Source: Bordetella parapertussis | Lineage (GTDB): Bacteria > Pseudomonadota > Gammaproteobacteria > Burkholderiales > SG8-41 | NCBI GenBank assembly: GCA_945906815.1 | Contig: CAMDRT010000002.1 | Span: forward strand, 1 to 64,000 | Length of the DNA: 64,000 nt | Direction: 5' to 3' | In this document: positions 1 through 9,258 of the stretch, one piece after another | Layout of the letters: every line of letters begins with the position of its first letter | Position numbering within the stretch: position 1 is the stretch's first letter | Program-made: the position numbers and the translations under genes | Notes under the pieces: model-generated | Seen by the model: the letters and a program-made list of their open reading frames with translations, nothing else | Database searches by the model: none | What the model was told of the DNA's origin: nothing

Positions 1-2
1 AT

Positions 3-797
3 ACCGCGAAATCCACGCTCTACGTTTACGAAAACCAGAATGGTGCAGCGCGCTACGTTGCCGATTACTACGTCACCATCGGCAAACTGGGCATGGACAA
101 ATTCCGCGAAGGCGACAACAAGACGCCGCTGGGTGTGTATCACATTACCGGCAGCATTTCGCGCGATCAGTTGAACCACAAGTACGGCAAACTGGCCGGC
201 CAGTATGGCGTGGGCGCGTTGCCGATCAATTACCCCAACGAGTGGGATAAACGCGCGGGCCGCAACGGCAGCGGCATCTGGCTGCACGGTGTGCCATTCG
301 ACACCTACAGCCGGCCGCCGCGCGCGAGTAACGGCTGTGTCGCGCTCACCAACGAAGATTTTATGACCCTTGCCGCGAGTGCGCAGGTAGGCGTAACACC
401 GGTGATCATCGCTAACGGCATTGAATGGTCAAGCGCGGATGCCGCGCGCGCGCTACGCCAGGACCTGAGTGTGGCGCTGGAAGGCTGGCGGCGCGATTGG
501 GAAAGCCTCAACACCGATAACTATCTGCGGCATTACTCGAGCAAGAAATTTTCCACTGGCAAGCAAAAATTCGAGGCGTGGGCGGAACACAAGTATCGGG
601 TCAACGCTGGCAAAACCTGGCTCAAGGTCAAGCTGGAGAACGTCAGCATGTTTTTTTATCCGGGCGCAGCCGATCTCGCGGTGGTGACCTTCGATCAGGA
701 TTACGACAGCAGCAACCTTGCCGGGCAATCGCGCAAACGCCAATACTGGATGAAAGAATCCGGCGCCTGGAAAATCGTCTACGAAGGCGCCGGCTGA
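3..797 (+). CDS. L,D-transpeptidase (YkuD) with C-terminal SnoaL/Cds6-like domain, 5' truncated
   Basis: The reading frame is open from base 3, so the gene starts outside the window; the first internal ATG (93) lies inside the catalytic domain. The YkuD domain shows the typical LHGVPFD histidine segment followed about 20 residues later by the S-x-G-C nucleophile motif (ASNGCVALT). This family forms 3-3 peptidoglycan cross-links or anchors proteins to peptidoglycan in the periplasm. The last ~110 residues (tryptophan/tyrosine-rich, ending KESGAWKIVYEG) look like the SnoaL-like domain found in Cds6-type L,D-transpeptidases. Domain assignment is from motifs; the substrate is unknown. The signal peptide, if any, is off the window. 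Confidence 0.88.
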   Translation, partial: TAKSTLYVYENQNGAARYVADYYVTIGKLGMDKFREGDNKTPLGVYHITGSISRDQLNHKYGKLAGQYGVGALPINYPNEWDKRAGRNGSGIWLHGVPFDTYSRPPRASNGCVALTNEDFMTLAASAQVGVTPVIIANGIEWSSADAARALRQDLSVALEGWRRDWESLNTDNYLRHYSSKKFSTGKQKFEAWAEHKYRVNAGKTWLKVKLENVSMFFYPGAADLAVVTFDQDYDSSNLAGQSRKRQYWMKESGAWKIVYEGAG

Positions 798-836
798 GGG
801 GTTTGAGTTGGCGTCCGTCCGCCACGGATCCCAGCG

Positions 837-842
837 TATAAT
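837..842 (+). promoter_or_regulatory. Possible -10 element for the trp cluster
   Basis: A perfect TATAAT lies 38 bases before the trpG start, in the 83-base gap after the transpeptidase gene. No convincing -35 hexamer is placed 16-18 bases upstream, so this is weak support for a promoter driving trpGDC-coq7. Confidence 0.3.
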
Positions 843-880
843 CGCAAGCCATTCAATCACTTGCGTTACCGCACCCGCCC

Positions 881-1483
881 ATGCTGCTGGTCATAGATAA
901 CTACGATTCGTTCACCTATAACCTGGTGCAGTATTTCGGCGAGCTGGGCGAGGCGGTGCAGGTAGTTCGCAACGACGACATCACGCTCGAAGGTATCGAG
1001 CGGCTGAACCCCGCGCGCATCGTCGTCTCCCCCGGCCCCTGCACACCGAATGAAGCGGGCATTTCGGTGCCGGCGATCCGGCATTTTGCAGGCAAGTTGC
1101 CGATACTCGGTGTGTGCCTAGGACATCAAAGCATCGGGCAGGCGTTCGGCGGCAAAATCGTACATGCCAAGCAACTGATGCACGGCAAAACCTCGGCGAT
1201 TCAGCATAACAGCAGCAGCGTGTTCAAAGGTCTACCCGTCGGATTTCAGGCCACGCGTTATCACTCACTGGTGATCGAACGCGACAGCCTGCCCGCCTGT
1301 TTTGAGGTGACCGCGTGGACGGATGATGGCGAGATCATGGGTGTACGCCATAAATCGCTGGCGGTTGAGGGCGTGCAGTTTCACCCGGAATCGATACTCA
1401 CCGAACACGGCCATGCCCTGCTGAAAAATTTCCTGGAAGGCGCCGCAACCATGCACCAGAGCCACAACGGAGTTCACGCATGA
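881..1483 (+). CDS. trpG: Anthranilate synthase component II (glutamine amidotransferase)
   Basis: Class I glutamine amidotransferase of 200 residues, the usual TrpG/PabA length. The nucleophile is Cys79 in GVCLGHQ and the His-Glu pair is in VQFHPESI near the C-terminus. It supplies ammonia from glutamine to TrpE for anthranilate synthesis, and in many bacteria also to PabB. The stop overlaps the trpD start (ATGA at 1480-1483), so the two are translationally coupled. trpE is not immediately upstream: an L,D-transpeptidase is there instead. The trpD/trpC neighbours make TrpG the better name than PabA, but dual use is possible. Confidence 0.95.
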   Translation: MLLVIDNYDSFTYNLVQYFGELGEAVQVVRNDDITLEGIERLNPARIVVSPGPCTPNEAGISVPAIRHFAGKLPILGVCLGHQSIGQAFGGKIVHAKQLMHGKTSAIQHNSSSVFKGLPVGFQATRYHSLVIERDSLPACFEVTAWTDDGEIMGVRHKSLAVEGVQFHPESILTEHGHALLKNFLEGAATMHQSHNGVHA

Positions 1484-2502
1484 CCCCGCAGCAAGCGCTT
1501 GCGCGCATCGTAGAACATCGCGAAATATTCCATGAGGAAATGCTCTTGCTGATGCGCAGCATCATGAGCGGCGAGGTATCCGCCACGCTGATCGCCGCCA
1601 TCATCGCGGGCCTGCGTGTGAAAAAAGAAACCATCGGCGAAATTTCCGCTGCTGCGCAGGTGATGCGCGAGTTTGCCACCCAAGTGCCAGTGGACGATGC
1701 GCCGAATTTGATCGATACCTGCGGCACCGGCGGTGATGCGGCGCACACCTTTAACATTTCGACCGCGGCAATGTTTGTCGCGGCGGCAGCCGGCGCCAAA
1801 GTCGCCAAGCACGGCGGGCGTTCGGTATCCAGCAAAAGCGGCAGCGCCGATGTGCTGGAAGCGCTCGGCGCCAACATCAATCTCGCACCGGAGCAAGTGG
1901 CGAAATCGATCCACGATGTCGGCGTCGGCTTCATGTTCGCGCCCAACCACCACAGCGCGATGAAGTATGCCGCACCGGTGCGCCGCGAACTGGGTGTGAA
2001 AACAATATTCAATATACTCGGACCGCTCACCAATCCGGCTGGCGCCAAGCAGCAAGTGATGGGCGTGTTTCATCCCGATCTCGTCGCTATCCAGGCGCGC
2101 GTGCTGCAACGACTGGGCAGCCGGCGCGTGATGATCGTGCATGGGCGCGAAGGTCTGGACGAAATTTCGCTGTGCGGTCCGACCCTGATCGCTGAGTTGA
2201 AGCAGGGCGAGGTGCGCGAGTACGAGGTGCAACCGTCCGATGTGGGCCTTAAGACCTGCGACGCGGCGGCACTGCGTGTGGATGGCATCGAGGCCTCGAA
2301 AGCCATGCTGCTTGCGGCGCTGGATAATCAAGCGGGCGCGGCGCGCGACATCGTGGCATTCAACGCAGGCGCGAGTATTTATGTCGCAGGCCTGGCCGCG
2401 TCGCTGGCAGCCGGGGTGACGCTGGCGCTAGCGACCATCGCCAGCGGGGCTGCGCGCAATCAGCTCGAGCGCTTTGTGGCGCATACACGCGCCGTCACAT
2501 GA
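1480..2502 (+). CDS. trpD: Anthranilate phosphoribosyltransferase
   Basis: Full-length 340-residue TrpD. The PRPP-binding glycine-rich loop CGTGGD is at residues 81-86, followed by HTFNIST and the [21 protein letters not shown] region that binds anthranilate and PRPP-Mg. It transfers the phosphoribosyl group of PRPP to anthranilate, the second step of tryptophan synthesis, in the cytosol. It overlaps trpG by 4 bases and is followed 17 bases later by trpC. Confidence 0.97.
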   Translation: MTPQQALARIVEHREIFHEEMLLLMRSIMSGEVSATLIAAIIAGLRVKKETIGEISAAAQVMREFATQVPVDDAPNLIDTCGTGGDAAHTFNISTAAMFVAAAAGAKVAKHGGRSVSSKSGSADVLEALGANINLAPEQVAKSIHDVGVGFMFAPNHHSAMKYAAPVRRELGVKTIFNILGPLTNPAGAKQQVMGVFHPDLVAIQARVLQRLGSRRVMIVHGREGLDEISLCGPTLIAELKQGEVREYEVQPSDVGLKTCDAAALRVDGIEASKAMLLAALDNQAGAARDIVAFNAGASIYVAGLAASLAAGVTLALATIASGAARNQLERFVAHTRAVT

Positions 2503-2519
2503 ATTGTTGACCTCATTTT

Positions 2520-3326
2520 ATGTCAGATATTTTGCGCCGCATCGTTGCGGTCAAGGCACAGGAAGTCGCTGCCGCAAAACTTGCTGCGCCGCTGGCCGGC
2601 GTTGAACGGCAGGCCAACCTCGCCGCGCCACCGCGCGATTTTGCCGGCGCCTTGCGCGCGAAAATCGCTGCGGGTAAATCCGCGGTGATTGCAGAGATCA
2701 AAAAGGCAAGTCCGAGCAAGGGCGTGCTGCGCGAACATTTCGAGCCCGCGTGGATAGCGAAAAGTTACCAGCAGCACGGCGCTGCCTGCCTTTCGGTATT
2801 GACGGATCAGCAATTTTTCCAGGGCAGCATCGCGCACATGCAGGCCGCGCGCGCCGCCTGCGCTTTGCCGGTGTTGCGCAAGGATTTCATGATCGACCCG
2901 TACCAGGTGTACGAGGCGCGGGCGGCGGGCGCCGATTGCATATTGTTGATCGTGGCAGCGCTGGATTTGCCGCAACTGCGCGAGCTGGAAGCGGTGGCGA
3001 TGCGTCTCGGGCTCGCGGTGCTGGTGGAAGTGCATGACGGCGATGAACTGGATACTGCCCTGCAACTGACTACGCCGTTAATCGGCATCAACAATCGCAA
3101 CCTGCGCACCTTTGAAACCAGGCTGGGTACCACACTGGGCTTGCTGGATCGCGTGCCGGCGAATCGCATGGTCATCACCGAAAGCGGCATCCTGAAAACC
3201 GAGGATGTGACGTTGATGCGCTCGCGCCAAGTGAACTGTTTCCTGGTAGGCGAAGCGTTCATGCGCGCAGCGGAACCGGGTGTTGAATTGGAACGTTTGT
3301 TCACCACAGGTGCGGCGCCAGCATGA
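2520..3326 (+). CDS. trpC: Indole-3-glycerol phosphate synthase
   Basis: Monofunctional TrpC of 268 residues with a (beta/alpha)8 barrel. Diagnostic segments are [12 protein letters not shown] (catalytic Lys and phosphate contact), the KDFMIDPYQ segment with the general-acid lysine, GINNRNL and ITESGI. It closes the indole ring of CdRP to give indole-3-glycerol phosphate. The stop overlaps the coq7 start (ATGA at 3323-3326), so a ubiquinone gene appears coupled to the trp cluster. No PRAI (TrpF) domain is fused. Confidence 0.97.
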   Translation: MSDILRRIVAVKAQEVAAAKLAAPLAGVERQANLAAPPRDFAGALRAKIAAGKSAVIAEIKKASPSKGVLREHFEPAWIAKSYQQHGAACLSVLTDQQFFQGSIAHMQAARAACALPVLRKDFMIDPYQVYEARAAGADCILLIVAALDLPQLRELEAVAMRLGLAVLVEVHDGDELDTALQLTTPLIGINNRNLRTFETRLGTTLGLLDRVPANRMVITESGILKTEDVTLMRSRQVNCFLVGEAFMRAAEPGVELERLFTTGAAPA

Positions 3327-3949
3327 TCAACAGCGACCGGCTTATCGTGGCTTTCGACAAAGGCTTGCGCACGTTGTTTGCTCCGGCGCAGACGCAGCGT
3401 CCGGTGCCGGGCGATTTCCTGCCGGATGCGCATCTTGACGCACTGCAGCGCCAAACATCAGCGTCTCTGATGCGCGTCAATCACAGCGGCGAAGTCTGCG
3501 CCCAGGCGCTGTATCACGGTCAAGCGGTGACCGCTCGCGATACAACGGCGAAGCAGGCGCTGGAGCTAGCCGCCCGTGAAGAAACCGAGCATCTGGCATG
3601 GACTGAGCGGCGCATCGCCGAATTGGGCGGCAGCAAGAGCGTGTTGAATCCGCTGTTTTATGCCGGTTCGTTTGCGATCGGCGTGGTGGCCGGCGTGCTT
3701 GGAGACAAGTGGAATCTCGGGTTTTTGGCGGAAACCGAGCGGCAGGTGGTACAACATCTCGAGGGCCATCTGGCGCGGTTGCCAGAGGATGACCATAAAA
3801 GCCGCGCGATTCTGCAACAGATGCGGGACGATGAGGCGAAGCATGCCACCAGCGCGCTCAATCACGGCGGGGCAGAATTGCCTACGCCGGTGAAAGCTGC
3901 GATGAAGGTGTCGTCGAAGGCGATGACTGAGACGGCTTACTGGCTGTAA
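3323..3949 (+). CDS. coq7: 2-polyprenyl-3-methyl-6-methoxy-1,4-benzoquinol hydroxylase (Coq7/UbiF-type)
   Basis: A 208-residue diiron hydroxylase. The ferritin-like ligand pattern is visible: Glu in [20 protein letters not shown], Glu and His in [11 protein letters not shown], and DDEAKHA. Coq7 hydroxylates demethoxyubiquinone in the penultimate part of ubiquinone synthesis at the membrane surface, which indicates aerobic, ubiquinone-based respiration. It overlaps trpC by 4 bases. The 25-base gap before the convergent osmC-like gene holds no clear terminator. Confidence 0.95.
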   Translation: MINSDRLIVAFDKGLRTLFAPAQTQRPVPGDFLPDAHLDALQRQTSASLMRVNHSGEVCAQALYHGQAVTARDTTAKQALELAAREETEHLAWTERRIAELGGSKSVLNPLFYAGSFAIGVVAGVLGDKWNLGFLAETERQVVQHLEGHLARLPEDDHKSRAILQQMRDDEAKHATSALNHGGAELPTPVKAAMKVSSKAMTETAYWL

Positions 3950-3974
3950 CAGCCACAACCACCACGTTAATTTT

Positions 3975-4391
3975 TCACGCCTCCCGCACTTCAAAGTCGT
4001 GCGTAATTGCAGCGGTTTTGCCGAGCATAATTGACGCCGAGCAATACTTCTCCGCCGACAGATGTACCGCGCGCTCAACCTGCGGCGTCTTGAGTCCTTT
4101 GCCCGTCACCACGAAGTGAAAGTGAATTTTGGTGAACACTTTCGGGTCTTCCGCCGCGCGCTCGGCGTCGATTTCCAATACGCAGTCGGTTACCGCCGCA
4201 CGTGATTTTTTGAGGATGTGAACCACGTCATAGGCGGTGCAGCCACCAGCGCCCATCAGCAAGGTTTCCATCGGGCGCGGCCCCAGGTTGCGGCCGCCGC
4301 CTTCAGGCGCGCCGTCCATCACCATCGCGTGGCCACTTTCCGACTCGGCGACAAAGGCCACGTTTTCCAGCCATTTAATGCGTGCTTTCAT
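3975..4391 (-). CDS. OsmC family protein
   Basis: A 138-residue OsmC/Ohr-superfamily protein with the two expected redox cysteines: Cys51 in GAGGCTAYD and Cys117 in EKYCSASIML. Members reduce organic hydroperoxides or act as stress-related thiol peroxidases; the YhfA-like subgroup also has this length. The start (4391) overlaps the stop of the upstream ydcF-like gene by ATGA, so both are likely translated from one message. The oxidant specificity cannot be read from the sequence. Confidence 0.88.
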   Translation of the reverse strand: MKARIKWLENVAFVAESESGHAMVMDGAPEGGGRNLGPRPMETLLMGAGGCTAYDVVHILKKSRAAVTDCVLEIDAERAAEDPKVFTKIHFHFVVTGKGLKTPQVERAVHLSAEKYCSASIMLGKTAAITHDFEVREA

Positions 4392-5263
4392 GACTTACTC
4401 GCAAAACGAGTGAAAAATGTTGCCCCCACCCCCTGCCCCTCCCCCGCTTCGCAAAGGAGGGGAGATTCGAGGCACAAGCGAAAGTGCGCTTGCGCAGAAT
4501 TTGTTGATGGCAGCGCGGATTTTAGCCGATACCACAGCAGGCCTATGACCTCGTGAAAAAAATCGCTGCTGTCGCGCAGCGCCCCCGCTTGCGGCATGAA
4601 GTCACGCAGCGTCAACCCAAAGCGGGTGGTCCATTGCGTAGGCGCGATCACCACCTCAAAGCCGGCCTGCGTGAATATCCACTGCGCGCGCGGCATATGC
4701 CGCGCGTGCGTGACCAGATACACACGCCGGATGCCCAGCGGGGCGAGCAGGGCACGGCTGGCATAGGCGTTTTCCAGCGTATTGTTCGAGGCGTTTTCCA
4801 GCCACGTTACCGGCGCCTTGAATTCATTTTCCAGCACCGATTTCATGGTCAGCGCCTCGGATATACGGCCACCTTCCGGCGCGCCACCGCTCACCAAAAT
4901 GGGTTTGCCGGTTTGCCGGTGCAGCAGCGCCGCGTAACGCAAGCGCACCAGCGTGGCCTCACTCACAGTATCGCTAGCATATTCCGGCGCCGCATGATAT
5001 TTGCCGCCACCCAAAACCACCAGCGCCTGTGCGGGCGGCGCGCGCAGCGGGTCTACCGGCTCCGGCTCCAGTGCCTGCAACAGCGTGCGCGACAACCACG
5101 GGGTGGAGAGCGCCCACAGTGCGGCCAGTGACAAACCCAGCAAGATGCTACCCGAACGCGGGTGCTTGCGCAGTCGAAACCATCCCCACCCTGCCAGTAA
5201 CAACACACAGCCGGGCGGCATCAGCCACGCCACCAGTGTATTTGTGATCAGCCATGTATTCAT
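4388..5263 (-). CDS. YdcF/ElyC (DUF218) family membrane protein
   Basis: A 291-residue protein with two N-terminal hydrophobic segments (about residues 8-25 and 38-57) followed by a DUF218 domain that starts at QALVVLGGG and contains LVSGGAPEGG, ENASNNTLENA and VTHARHMPRA. ElyC/SanA/YdcF proteins affect envelope integrity and lipid-carrier metabolism, but the reaction is not firmly known. The last ~35 codons run through a GC-rich hairpin repeat (4436-4462), so the C-terminus looks extended by an intergenic repeat. It overlaps osmC by 4 bases. Confidence 0.85.
   Translation of the reverse strand: MNTWLITNTLVAWLMPPGCVLLLAGWGWFRLRKHPRSGSILLGLSLAALWALSTPWLSRTLLQALEPEPVDPLRAPPAQALVVLGGGKYHAAPEYASDTVSEATLVRLRYAALLHRQTGKPILVSGGAPEGGRISEALTMKSVLENEFKAPVTWLENASNNTLENAYASRALLAPLGIRRVYLVTHARHMPRAQWIFTQAGFEVVIAPTQWTTRFGLTLRDFMPQAGALRDSSDFFHEVIGLLWYRLKSALPSTNSAQAHFRLCLESPLLCEAGEGQGVGATFFTRFASKS
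4436..4462. repeat. GC-rich hairpin repeat inside the 3' end of the ydcF-like gene
   Basis: CCCCTCC (4436-4442) and GGAGGGG (4456-4462) form a 7-bp stem around a 13-base loop. Such C-run/G-run hairpins are usually intergenic repeats. Here it is translated as the final part of the YdcF-like protein, just ahead of the coupled osmC gene. Confidence 0.5.
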
Positions 5264-5337
5264 TAACGTGTTGTTTTTTAAATAATTTGTCTTGATGTAC
5301 CGCGAACGGCCACGGATTCGCGGCGGCGATCCTTAAT

Positions 5338-5367
5338 TTGACACAGATACCTGATTTCTAATAGAAT
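5338..5367 (+). promoter_or_regulatory. Sigma70-type promoter of rplM-rpsI
   Basis: A perfect -35 hexamer TTGACA (5338-5343) is followed after 18 bases by TAGAAT (5362-5367). Transcription should start near 5374 and give an untranslated leader of about 125 bases before the rplM ATG. The strength fits a ribosomal protein operon. Confidence 0.75.
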
Positions 5368-5444
5368 TCGCGGTTCCGTTTGGGTGGGTGGCAGTGTATT
5401 AGAGCGCCACCGTTGCAAATTACACTTGATGCTACGCCCGAAGC

Positions 5445-5465
5445 GCTTGGTAGAAGATACCAAGC
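5445..5465 (+). promoter_or_regulatory. Hairpin in the rplM leader (possible ribosomal protein autoregulatory site)
   Basis: GCTTGGTA (5445-5452), a GAAGA loop and TACCAAGC (5458-5465) form a perfect 8-bp stem-loop in the predicted leader, 34 bases before the rplM start. It is not followed by a T-run, so it is not an intrinsic terminator. Binding by L13 or another regulator is an inference from position only. Confidence 0.45.
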
Positions 5466-5499
5466 AGAAGATACGCCAAGCCAAGAAACAGGATTTACC

Positions 5500-5928
5500 A
5501 TGAAAACATTTAACGCCAAGGCAGAAACCGTGCAGCACGATTGGATAATCGTCGATGCCGCCGGCAAAGTTCTGGGACGGCTCGCTGCTGCCATCGCACA
5601 CCGGCTGCGCGGCAAACATAAGCCTGAATTCACGCCTCACGTCGACACCGGCGATTATATCGTTGTGGTCAACGTCGACAAACTGCGTGTCACCGGCAAC
5701 AAAGCCAAAGGCAAGCTGTATCACCGGCATACCGGCTACCCCGGCGGTATACGCACGACCAATTTCGAGAGCATGCACGCGGATCACCCCGGTCGTGTGC
5801 TTGAAAAAGCAGTCAAGGGCATGTTGCCCAAAGGCCCGCTGGGCTACGCCATGCTGCGTAAAATGAAAGCCTATGCCGGTGAAACGCACCCGCATACTGC
5901 GCAACAGCCCAAACCCCTTCAAGTTTGA
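5500..5928 (+). CDS. rplM: 50S ribosomal protein L13
   Basis: A 142-residue protein from the ATG at 5500, exactly the usual bacterial L13 length. An upstream in-frame start at 5380 would add 40 residues encoded by the leader and is rejected. Family segments include [15 protein letters not shown], the [11 protein letters not shown] region, HTGYPGG and [11 protein letters not shown]13 is an early-assembly large-subunit protein. rpsI follows 32 bases downstream, the standard pair. The message probably starts at the promoter near 5338-5367. Confidence 0.98.
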   Translation: MKTFNAKAETVQHDWIIVDAAGKVLGRLAAAIAHRLRGKHKPEFTPHVDTGDYIVVVNVDKLRVTGNKAKGKLYHRHTGYPGGIRTTNFESMHADHPGRVLEKAVKGMLPKGPLGYAMLRKMKAYAGETHPHTAQQPKPLQV

Positions 5929-5960
5929 TTACGTAAAAATATCCGTCGAGGCGATATCAC

Positions 5961-6353
5961 ATGGCACTGCAGAGCAACTATGGTACGGGGCGGCGCAAAA
6001 GCGCAGTGGCACGGGTTTACCTCAGGCCGGGCAAGGGCGACATCGTCGTCAATGGCAAACCGGTGGACCAATTTTTCTCGCGCGAAACCGGACGCATGAT
6101 CGTGCGTCAACCGCTCGAACTCACGGACAATGTGAGCCGCTTTGACATCAGCGTTAACGTCATCGGCGGCGGTGAATCCGGGCAGGCAGGCGCGGTGCGG
6201 CACGGCATCACGCGCGCGCTCATCAGTTACGATGCGGCGTTGAAACCACCGCTCAAAAAAGCGGGCCTGGTGACGCGCGATGCACGTGAAGTCGAGCGCA
6301 AAAAAGTCGGCTTGCGCAAAGCGCGGCGTCGCAAGCAATTCTCCAAGCGCTAA
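5961..6353 (+). CDS. rpsI: 30S ribosomal protein S9
   Basis: S9 of 130 residues, full length. The N-terminal [13 protein letters not shown] segment and the basic C-terminal tail ending in SKR, which reaches the P-site tRNA, are both intact. It is co-transcribed with rplM and followed 15 bases later by a strong intrinsic terminator. Confidence 0.98.
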   Translation: MALQSNYGTGRRKSAVARVYLRPGKGDIVVNGKPVDQFFSRETGRMIVRQPLELTDNVSRFDISVNVIGGGESGQAGAVRHGITRALISYDAALKPPLKKAGLVTRDAREVERKKVGLRKARRRKQFSKR

Positions 6354-6368
6354 TCCGCGCTATACGAC

Positions 6369-6400
6369 AAAGCCGCCTGCGGGCGGCTTTGTTATTTTTA
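6369..6400 (+). terminator. Intrinsic terminator after rplM-rpsI
   Basis: AAAGCCGCC (6369-6377), a TGCG loop and GGCGGCTTT (6382-6390) make a perfect 9-bp stem followed by GTTATTTTTA. Position and shape fit a Rho-independent terminator separating rpsI from argC. Confidence 0.88.
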
Positions 6401-6459
6401 GCGCATACTGCGCGGGCACGCCAGCATTCTCTCTCTGTAGCGCGTCACGGAAAACCGCT

Positions 6460-7500
6460 ATGAATCAGAAAACTATCAACGTCGGCATCGTTGGCGGCAC
6501 CGGCTACACCGGTGTGGAATTGTTGCGGCTGCTCGTCCAGCATCCCCACGTAAAACTCACCGCGATTACCTCGCGCTCCGAAGCCGGCCTGCCGGTTGCC
6601 GCGATGTTTCCCAACCTGCGCGGCTGGACTGATCTGAAATTCGCCGACCCCGTAGCTGCCGCGCTCGACCAGTGCGACCTGGTGTTCTTCGCCACGCCCA
6701 ACGGCATTGCCATGAAAGATACCCCCGCGTTGGTGCAAGCGGGCGTGCGCGTCATCGACGTTGCAGCCGATTTTCGCATCAAGGATATCGCGTTGTGGGA
6801 GCACTGGTACCAAATGCCTCACGCCTGCCCCGACCTGGTGGCCGAGGCGGTGTACGGGTTGCCCGAATTCAATCGCGCCCACATCGCCGCTGCGCGTATT
6901 GTGGCTAATCCTGGATGCTATCCCACCGCGGTGCAACTGGGCTTCCTGCCGCTGCTCGAAGCCGGCGTGGTGGATATTGAACATCTGATCGCGGACGCCA
7001 AATCAGGTGTGTCGGGCGCCGGTCGCAAGGCCGAAGTGCATACGCTGCTAGCTGAGGCGGCCGATAATTTCAAGGCTTATGGCGTGTCGGGGCATAGACA
7101 TTATCCTGAAATAAAACAAGGGCTTACATTAATATCCGGCAAACCGGTGCAGCTTATTTTCACGCCGCATCTGACGCCTATGATACGCGGCATACACGCC
7201 ACCTTGTACTCCCGGCTCACCAGCGACGTTGATCTGCAGGCCCTGTTTGAAAAGCGCTATGCTAACGAAGCATTTGTGGACGTCATGCCCGCTGGTTCGC
7301 ACCCCGACACGCGTTCGGTGCGTGGCGCAAATATTTGCCGCATAGCGATACACCGGCCGCGGGGGGGGGATACGGCCGTAGTGCTGGCTGTCATCGACAA
7401 TCTGATGAAGGGCGCTGCGGGCCAAGCGGTGCAGAACATGAATATCATGTTCGATTTTGCCGAAGACACCGGGCTACGGCAAGTTGCATTACTGCCTTAG
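6460..7500 (+). CDS. argC: N-acetyl-gamma-glutamyl-phosphate reductase
   Basis: A 346-residue ArgC from the ATG at 6460; earlier in-frame codons would read through the rpsI terminator. The NADP-binding loop [14 protein letters not shown] is at the N-terminus and the catalytic Cys is in NPGCYPTA. It reduces N-acetyl-glutamyl phosphate to the semialdehyde in arginine synthesis. Placement after rpsI and before the coiled-coil protein and bactofilin genes is a common betaproteobacterial order. Confidence 0.96.
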   Translation: MNQKTINVGIVGGTGYTGVELLRLLVQHPHVKLTAITSRSEAGLPVAAMFPNLRGWTDLKFADPVAAALDQCDLVFFATPNGIAMKDTPALVQAGVRVIDVAADFRIKDIALWEHWYQMPHACPDLVAEAVYGLPEFNRAHIAAARIVANPGCYPTAVQLGFLPLLEAGVVDIEHLIADAKSGVSGAGRKAEVHTLLAEAADNFKAYGVSGHRHYPEIKQGLTLISGKPVQLIFTPHLTPMIRGIHATLYSRLTSDVDLQALFEKRYANEAFVDVMPAGSHPDTRSVRGANICRIAIHRPRGGDTAVVLAVIDNLMKGAAGQAVQNMNIMFDFAEDTGLRQVALLP

Positions 7501-7538
7501 TCACCGTTGCCACTTATGACCGCGCGAGGCGCGCCCCC

Positions 7539-8285
7539 TTGAAAGCCTGGCTTAAGTCGCTCAGGAACCGTTTTGGCATTTACGCCCCGCGCGTGGCGGT
7601 ACGTGCGCACATGCCCTACATGCCCGGACTGGTGGCAGCGGGCGTCGTGGTGGCGGTGCTGGGCGCGATCTGGCTGACCTATCACTTTAGCGGTGAATTC
7701 GCCGGATTTCGCAATAACGAGATCGCGCAAGAAATGAGACGGCTGAACGAGGCCACCCTAAAGCAAGCCACGGAAATCTCCGAATTACGAACCAAGCTCG
7801 CGTCATCCGAAAGTCAGCGCCGGATTGAAGCGGTGACCTATGGCGATCTCACCAAGCAGGTGAAAAGACTGTCTGCCGAGAACGCAGCGATCAAGGATGA
7901 TCTAGCGTTTTTTCAGTCTTTGCTGCCGACCGCGGGCCGCGACGATGCCGTTGCACTGGGGCGGCTGAAGATCGAGCCTGACGCCGTGCCGGGCGAATTC
8001 AGATACCGCATGCTGCTGGTGCAGGGCGGGCAACGCCCGCCGGATTTCCAGGGACACGTGCAAATCGTGGTCAGCGCACTGCAGGGCGCCGAAAAGATCG
8101 TCATCGCTATGCCCCCGACCGCCGACGGTAAAACACGTGAATATCATCTTAATTTCAAGTCGTTTCAACGGGTTGAGGGGACTTTCAAGATCGCACCAGG
8201 CGCCGTTGTCAAAAGTGTCCAGGTGCGGGTGTATCAAAATGGCGCCAGTACGCCTAAACTTACACAATCGGTGACCATCACCTAG
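7539..8285 (+). CDS. Coiled-coil membrane protein (DUF6776-like)
   Basis: About 248 residues if it starts at TTG 7539, which has GAGG 10 bases upstream; the first ATG (7611) would cut the basic cytoplasmic tail just before the membrane segment. One transmembrane helix (GLVAAGVVVAVLGAIWLTY) is followed by a heptad-rich coiled coil (roughly RRLNEATLKQATEISELR to RLSAENAAIKDDLAFF), then a compact beta-rich domain. This matches an uncharacterised family that sits next to bactofilin and erpA in Betaproteobacteria. A role in envelope or bactofilin scaffolding is inferred from context only. Confidence 0.78.
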   Translation: MKAWLKSLRNRFGIYAPRVAVRAHMPYMPGLVAAGVVVAVLGAIWLTYHFSGEFAGFRNNEIAQEMRRLNEATLKQATEISELRTKLASSESQRRIEAVTYGDLTKQVKRLSAENAAIKDDLAFFQSLLPTAGRDDAVALGRLKIEPDAVPGEFRYRMLLVQGGQRPPDFQGHVQIVVSALQGAEKIVIAMPPTADGKTREYHLNFKSFQRVEGTFKIAPGAVVKSVQVRVYQNGASTPKLTQSVTIT

Positions 8286-8295
8286 GGAGGTAAGC

Positions 8296-8712
8296 ATGTT
8301 TGGAAACAAGGAACCGGCAAAACCGCAAAACCGCATTGATTCGTTGATCGGCGCGGGGACCACCGTCCAGGGCAATATCCAGTTTGCAGACGGCCTGCGG
8401 GTCGATGGCCGGGTGCATGGTAATATTGTTTCAACCGGAGAGCGGTCGGGCATGCTGGTCATTTCCGAACATGCCGAGGTACTCGGTGAAATCCGTGTCA
8501 ATCATGTGATGGTTAATGGACGTGTCAACGGCCCGATCCACGCCAGTGAATCGCTGGATCTACAGTCTAAAGCCCATGTTACGGGCGATGTGTATTACCG
8601 CCGACTCGAAATCCACGGTGGTGCTGTGGTACAGGGTATGTTGGTTTGCGACACTGAGGCGCAGACCGGCAATGTGGTCAGTATCAAACCAGCGGCGGAT
8701 TCAAATATTTGA
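8296..8712 (+). CDS. Bactofilin (polymer-forming cytoskeletal protein)
   Basis: A 138-residue bactofilin with a short polar N-terminal tail and a DUF583 right-handed beta-helix from about residue 17 ([19 protein letters not shown]) to 125, with repeated short V/I-x-G turns. Bactofilins polymerise without nucleotide and organise cell-wall enzymes. GGGAGG at 8284-8289 is a strong ribosome site for the ATG at 8296. It begins 10 bases after the coiled-coil gene, suggesting one operon; cell-wall genes (anmK, M23 peptidase) lie nearby. Confidence 0.92.
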   Translation: MFGNKEPAKPQNRIDSLIGAGTTVQGNIQFADGLRVDGRVHGNIVSTGERSGMLVISEHAEVLGEIRVNHVMVNGRVNGPIHASESLDLQSKAHVTGDVYYRRLEIHGGAVVQGMLVCDTEAQTGNVVSIKPAADSNI

Positions 8713-8759
8713 TTTTTGGCAATCTCAGCCCAACCTATAGTAACACCCTGGAGTACGCG

Positions 8760-9149
8760 ATGAATGCGATTACTGAAACTGTCAGCAAAGCTTTGACCGA
8801 AGCGCTTCCTCAAATGATGCCGGATCCGCTGGTCTTTACCGACAATGCGGCGAACAAGGTCAAAAGCCTGATCGAGGAAGAAGGCAATCCCAATCTCAAG
8901 TTGCGCGTGTTCGTCAGCGGCGGCGGCTGCTCGGGTTTTCAATATGGCTTTACCTTTGAAGAGTCGGTGAGCGACGACGACACCTCACTGAACAAAGCCG
9001 GCGTTACCTTGCTGGTAGATCCCATGAGCCTGCAGTACCTGGTGGGCGCGGAAATCGACTATCAGGAGAACGTCGAAGGTGCGCAGTTTGTGATCAAGAA
9101 TCCGAACGCGACGTCTACCTGCGGTTGCGGGTCTTCGTTTTCGGCGTAG
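8760..9149 (+). CDS. erpA: Iron-sulfur cluster insertion protein ErpA
   Basis: A 129-residue A-type carrier from the ATG at 8760, preceded by CTGGAG; an upstream start overlapping bactofilin is less likely. The three cluster-binding cysteines are Cys57 in [11 protein letters not shown] and Cys121/Cys123 in TCGCGSSF. ErpA delivers [Fe-S] clusters to apo-enzymes, including isoprenoid and respiratory proteins. A bidirectional terminator follows. Confidence 0.95.
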   Translation: MNAITETVSKALTEALPQMMPDPLVFTDNAANKVKSLIEEEGNPNLKLRVFVSGGGCSGFQYGFTFEESVSDDDTSLNKAGVTLLVDPMSLQYLVGAEIDYQENVEGAQFVIKNPNATSTCGCGSSFSA

Positions 9150-9164
9150 CGGCGCCACCCTCGT

Positions 9165-9192
9165 AAAAAAAGCGGCGCGAGCCGCTTTTTTT
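9165..9192. terminator. Bidirectional terminator between erpA and anmK
   Basis: AGCGGC (9171-9176), GCGA loop, GCCGCT (9181-9186), flanked by an A-run (9165-9170) and a T-run (9187-9192). The symmetry serves both convergent genes. Confidence 0.88.
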
Positions 9193-9258
9193 ACGATGAT
9201 GTAACACTGGCGCTGGCGGATACGGCAGCGGCTTTTACCGTTTTCTCCCTCATGCCCA

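Noticed and set aside
5380..5499. N-terminal extension of L13 from an upstream in-frame start
   Set aside because: The extension lies in the promoter-derived leader, and starting at 5500 gives the standard 142 residues.
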